Shown: positions 61,821 through 64,000 of the stretch, piece after piece
How positions within the stretch are numbered: position 1 is the first letter of the stretch
How the letters are laid out: each line of letters starts with the position of its first letter
NCBI GenBank assembly: GCA_023231445.1
Contig: JALNVF010000001.1
Location: 1-64,000, forward strand
DNA from: Treponema sp.
Lineage (GTDB): Bacteria > Spirochaetota > Spirochaetia > Treponematales > Treponemataceae
Reading direction: 5' to 3'
Length of the DNA: 64,000 bases
The notes under the pieces: model-generated
Database searches by the model: none
Told to the model about the DNA's origin: nothing
Seen by the model: only the letters and a program-made list of their open reading frames with translations
Made by a program: the position numbers and the translations under genes

Positions 61821-62452
61821 AAATCTATTTGGTCAGGCACGGGGAAACCGACTGGAACCGGAAGTTAAAAATCCAGGGCCAGGCGGATATTCCTCTGAAT
61901 GATACAGGGAGAAAACAGGCTTCGCATGCGGCCGGAGTTCTTTCTAGTATACAGGCCGACATTGCTTATACAAGCCCACTACAAAGAGCACGGGAAACAG
62001 CGGAAATTATACTTAGTGGAAAGCAATGTTCTTTATATACGGAACCACTTTTGAAAGAAATTTCGTATGGAATAAGGGAAGGACAGTCACTTACAGCTGT
62101 CCGCTGTTGTCCACTGTTCCGGCTGCATAACTATTTAGTACACCCTGGAAAATATATTCCTCCCCGTGGTGGAGAGACGATTTCCGAATTGAAAGCGAGA
62201 TGCCAGTCTTTTTTGGATAACTATGTTTACGGTTTTGAAGATACGGTTTCCATTATGATGATTTTTACGCACGGTGCTTTTATGCGGGCGATGTTCAGTC
62301 TTTTAAAACGGACACCAGATGAAGATTTCTGGTCAGGACCTGCACCGGGAAACTGTGGTATCATTGTCATGGAGTTGAATAAGGGAAAGTTCATTAATTT
62401 TTCTTATAATAACAATCTTGCGGATGTTTACTGTAAGAACCGCTTACATTGA
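61817..62452 (+). CDS. Histidine-phosphatase family protein
   Basis: 211 residues. The catalytic RHG motif is LVRHGETDWNRK, with YTSPLQRARETAEII and a second His in FTHGAFMRAMF. This is the pattern of phosphoglycerate-mutase-like phosphatases such as CobC/PhoE rather than of true dPGM, which is longer. As the last gene of the operon, overlapping the permease, it may dephosphorylate a sugar phosphate and relieve phosphosugar stress (inference). Confidence 0.85.
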   Translation: MKIYLVRHGETDWNRKLKIQGQADIPLNDTGRKQASHAAGVLSSIQADIAYTSPLQRARETAEIILSGKQCSLYTEPLLKEISYGIREGQSLTAVRCCPLFRLHNYLVHPGKYIPPRGGETISELKARCQSFLDNYVYGFEDTVSIMMIFTHGAFMRAMFSLLKRTPDEDFWSGPAPGNCGIIVMELNKGKFINFSYNNNLADVYCKNRLH

Positions 62453-62519
62453 ATATCCCCCGGAAAATCACTATTATTGTGGTAAGAAAATATTTTGAAA
62501 CCATAGTAAGGAGTTATTC

Positions 62520-64000
62520 ATGGCAGATACAATGCATCCTTTACAGAAGAATCCGGAATGGAAGGGACGCCGCGGACCAGTTGTACTGGTCATTATGGAC
62601 GGTGTCGGATATGGAAAATATGAAGACGGCGATGCTGTAAAAGCAAGCCGCATGAAGTGGCTTGATAAGCTGACGAGTATGAGTCCGCATACGAAACTAA
62701 AGGCTCATGGAACTGCTGTCGGTCTTCCTTCCGATGAAGATATGGGAAACAGCGAAGTCGGACACAACGCTATGGGATGCGGGCGTGTTTTCTCACAGGG
62801 TGCGAAACTCGTAAGTACGGCAATTTCTACCGGTAAAATGTTCGAGGGTGACACGTGGAAAAAACTCGTACGTACCGTAAAAGACAACGGCACAACGCTT
62901 CACTTTATCGGTCTGCTTTCTGACGGAAATGTTCATTCTCATATCGATCATCTGAAGGCGATGATTACTCAGGCGAACAGTGAAGGGGTAAAAACGATCC
63001 GTGTGCATGCTCTGCTTGACGGACGCGACGTTGAACCTACGAGCGCACTTAACTATTTTAAACCGTTTGATGAATTTCTTGCTTCATTCGGCTGCGATTA
63101 CAGAATTGCTTCCGGCGGCGGACGTATGTACATAACGATGGACCGATACAATGCGGACTGGAGCATGGTTGAACGGGGCTGGAATGCACATGTGCTCGGC
63201 GAAGGCCGCAAGTTTGCTTCCGCTGAAGAAGCGATAGAGACGTACCGTAAGGAAAATCCCGGACTGCTCGATCAGGATATGCACGAATTCGTCATTGCGG
63301 AAAACGGGAAGCCTGTCGGTACGATAAACGACGGCGACAGTGTTGTCTTCTATAATTTCCGCGGAGACCGTGCACTTGAGATTACGAATGCGTTTGAGTC
63401 TCCTGACGGAAAGTTTGATCATTTTGACCGCAAACGGCTGCCGAAAGTTGAATATGCCGGAATGATGGAATATGACGGTGATCTGCACATTCCGCATCAG
63501 TACCTTGTTACTCCTCCTGCAATTGACCGTGTTATGGGCGAATATCTCGTAAAGAGCGGAGTACATCTGCTTGCAATCAGCGAAACACAGAAATACGGCC
63601 ATGTTACCTACTTCTTCAACGGAAACAAACTCGGTAAGTTCGACGATAAACTCGAGGATTATATCGAAGTAAAGAGTGACGTTGTTCCGTTTGAACAGCG
63701 ACCTTGGATGAAATGTGCTGAAATAACCGACAAAGTAATCGAAGCAATTGAAAGCGGTAAATATGATCATATCCGTCTGAACTATCCGAATGGCGATATG
63801 GTCGGCCATACCGGTGTGTTCAACGCGGTCGTCTGTTCAATGGAAGGAATGGATCTGCAGCTCGGACGTCTGAAGAAGGCTATAGAAAAAGCGGGCGGCA
63901 TTCTCTGCATTACGGCGGATCACGGCAACAGCGACGATATGTTCGAACATGACAAGAAGTCAGGAAAGGTAAAGATGGACGAAGCCGGAGAGCCTATGGC
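62520..64000 (+). CDS. gpmI: 2,3-bisphosphoglycerate-independent phosphoglycerate mutase (3' truncated by window)
   Basis: 493 codons are visible and the frame is still open at the end. It interconverts 3- and 2-phosphoglycerate in glycolysis. The alkaline-phosphatase-fold metal site shows VLVIMDGVG, the catalytic Ser in MGNSEVGHNAMG, HSHIDHL, LLDGRDVEPTSA, NFRGDRALEIT, YPNGDMVGHTG and ITADHGNSDDMF. AAGGAG precedes the ATG by seven bases. The gap of 67 bases from the phosphatase gene holds no clear promoter or terminator, so readthrough from the sugar operon is possible. Confidence 0.97.
   Translation, partial: MADTMHPLQKNPEWKGRRGPVVLVIMDGVGYGKYEDGDAVKASRMKWLDKLTSMSPHTKLKAHGTAVGLPSDEDMGNSEVGHNAMGCGRVFSQGAKLVSTAISTGKMFEGDTWKKLVRTVKDNGTTLHFIGLLSDGNVHSHIDHLKAMITQANSEGVKTIRVHALLDGRDVEPTSALNYFKPFDEFLASFGCDYRIASGGGRMYITMDRYNADWSMVERGWNAHVLGEGRKFASAEEAIETYRKENPGLLDQDMHEFVIAENGKPVGTINDGDSVVFYNFRGDRALEITNAFESPDGKFDHFDRKRLPKVEYAGMMEYDGDLHIPHQYLVTPPAIDRVMGEYLVKSGVHLLAISETQKYGHVTYFFNGNKLGKFDDKLEDYIEVKSDVVPFEQRPWMKCAEITDKVIEAIESGKYDHIRLNYPNGDMVGHTGVFNAVVCSMEGMDLQLGRLKKAIEKAGGILCITADHGNSDDMFEHDKKSGKVKMDEAGEPM

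Noticed and set aside
1..64000. Phage, insertion sequence, toxin-antitoxin or defence island
   Set aside because: I looked for transposase, integrase, restriction and toxin motifs on both strands and found none; all large frames are explained by the listed genes.

Overview
The window looks like chromosome of a treponeme-like spirochaete. The indications are the mix of chemoreceptors, PilZ and cyclic-nucleotide-binding proteins, many small lipoproteins with spirochaetal lipoboxes (FFSC, LFSC, LFPSC), PEGA and von Willebrand A surface proteins, and a double cyclic-nucleotide-binding regulator followed by murB, cysS and an ECF sigma factor. This is inferred from gene content only. Base composition is even throughout and I see no phage, insertion sequence, CRISPR array or restriction/defence island. 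The first and last genes (a chemoreceptor and gpmI) are cut by the window edges.

Layout. 1-1084: chemoreceptor end, then a repeat-rich convergent gap. 1085-8366 (minus): guaA and pyrG, a YihY/BrkB-type membrane protein fused to a cyclic-nucleotide domain, a PilZ protein and asnS. 8531-12706 (plus): citrate synthase, pseudouridine synthase, fhs, a three-hairpin element and tRNA-Arg(CCU). 12710-16783 (minus): an MBL-fold hydrolase and a translationally coupled prs / FGGY kinase / HAD operon. 16912-25999: PhnP-like hydrolase, rpmB, bacteriohemerythrin, uvrB, HtrA protease, PEGA outer-membrane protein, radC, glucosaminidase lipoprotein, DUF192 lipoprotein and a secreted protein of unknown function. 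26014-33508: double cyclic-nucleotide protein and murB (minus), then cysS, ECF sigma, zinc anti-sigma, a membrane-anchored TIG protein with an apparently inactive transglutaminase fold, and an archaeal-type UMP kinase (plus). 33560-42395: beta-mannosidase, TPR and PilZ proteins, rpsU, a cupin regulator with an unknown partner, a vWA protein and a TPR lipoprotein. 42701-48075: a TrpX/YtsA-type ABC transporter, then a chemoreceptor with no periplasmic domain and a lipoprotein one base behind it. 48236-51195: a CsoR-CopA copper operon. 51301-52614: a two-lobed aspartic-protease-like lipoprotein and a small cysteine-rich protein. 52721-62452: a DeoR-controlled carbohydrate operon, followed by gpmI.

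How the genes work together. The copper operon is self-contained: CsoR with the canonical Cys-x24-His-x3-Cys ligand set, two operator-like palindromes at its promoter, and a CopA whose C-terminal metal-binding domain has its own internal ribosome binding site, so it could also be made as a free CopZ-like chaperone. The 53.8-62.5 kb operon couples a ribose-type ABC importer to a polyol dehydrogenase, a glycerol-kinase-type FGGY kinase, a split transketolase and a histidine phosphatase. This suggests polyol or ketose use, with the substrate not readable from sequence. The cysS-distal operon pairs an ECF sigma/anti-sigma couple with an envelope protein, suggesting envelope stress control.

The most unusual non-coding signal is a two-hairpin element present twice (873-951 and 38764-38842). 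The 27-base loop is conserved while the stems vary with compensatory changes.
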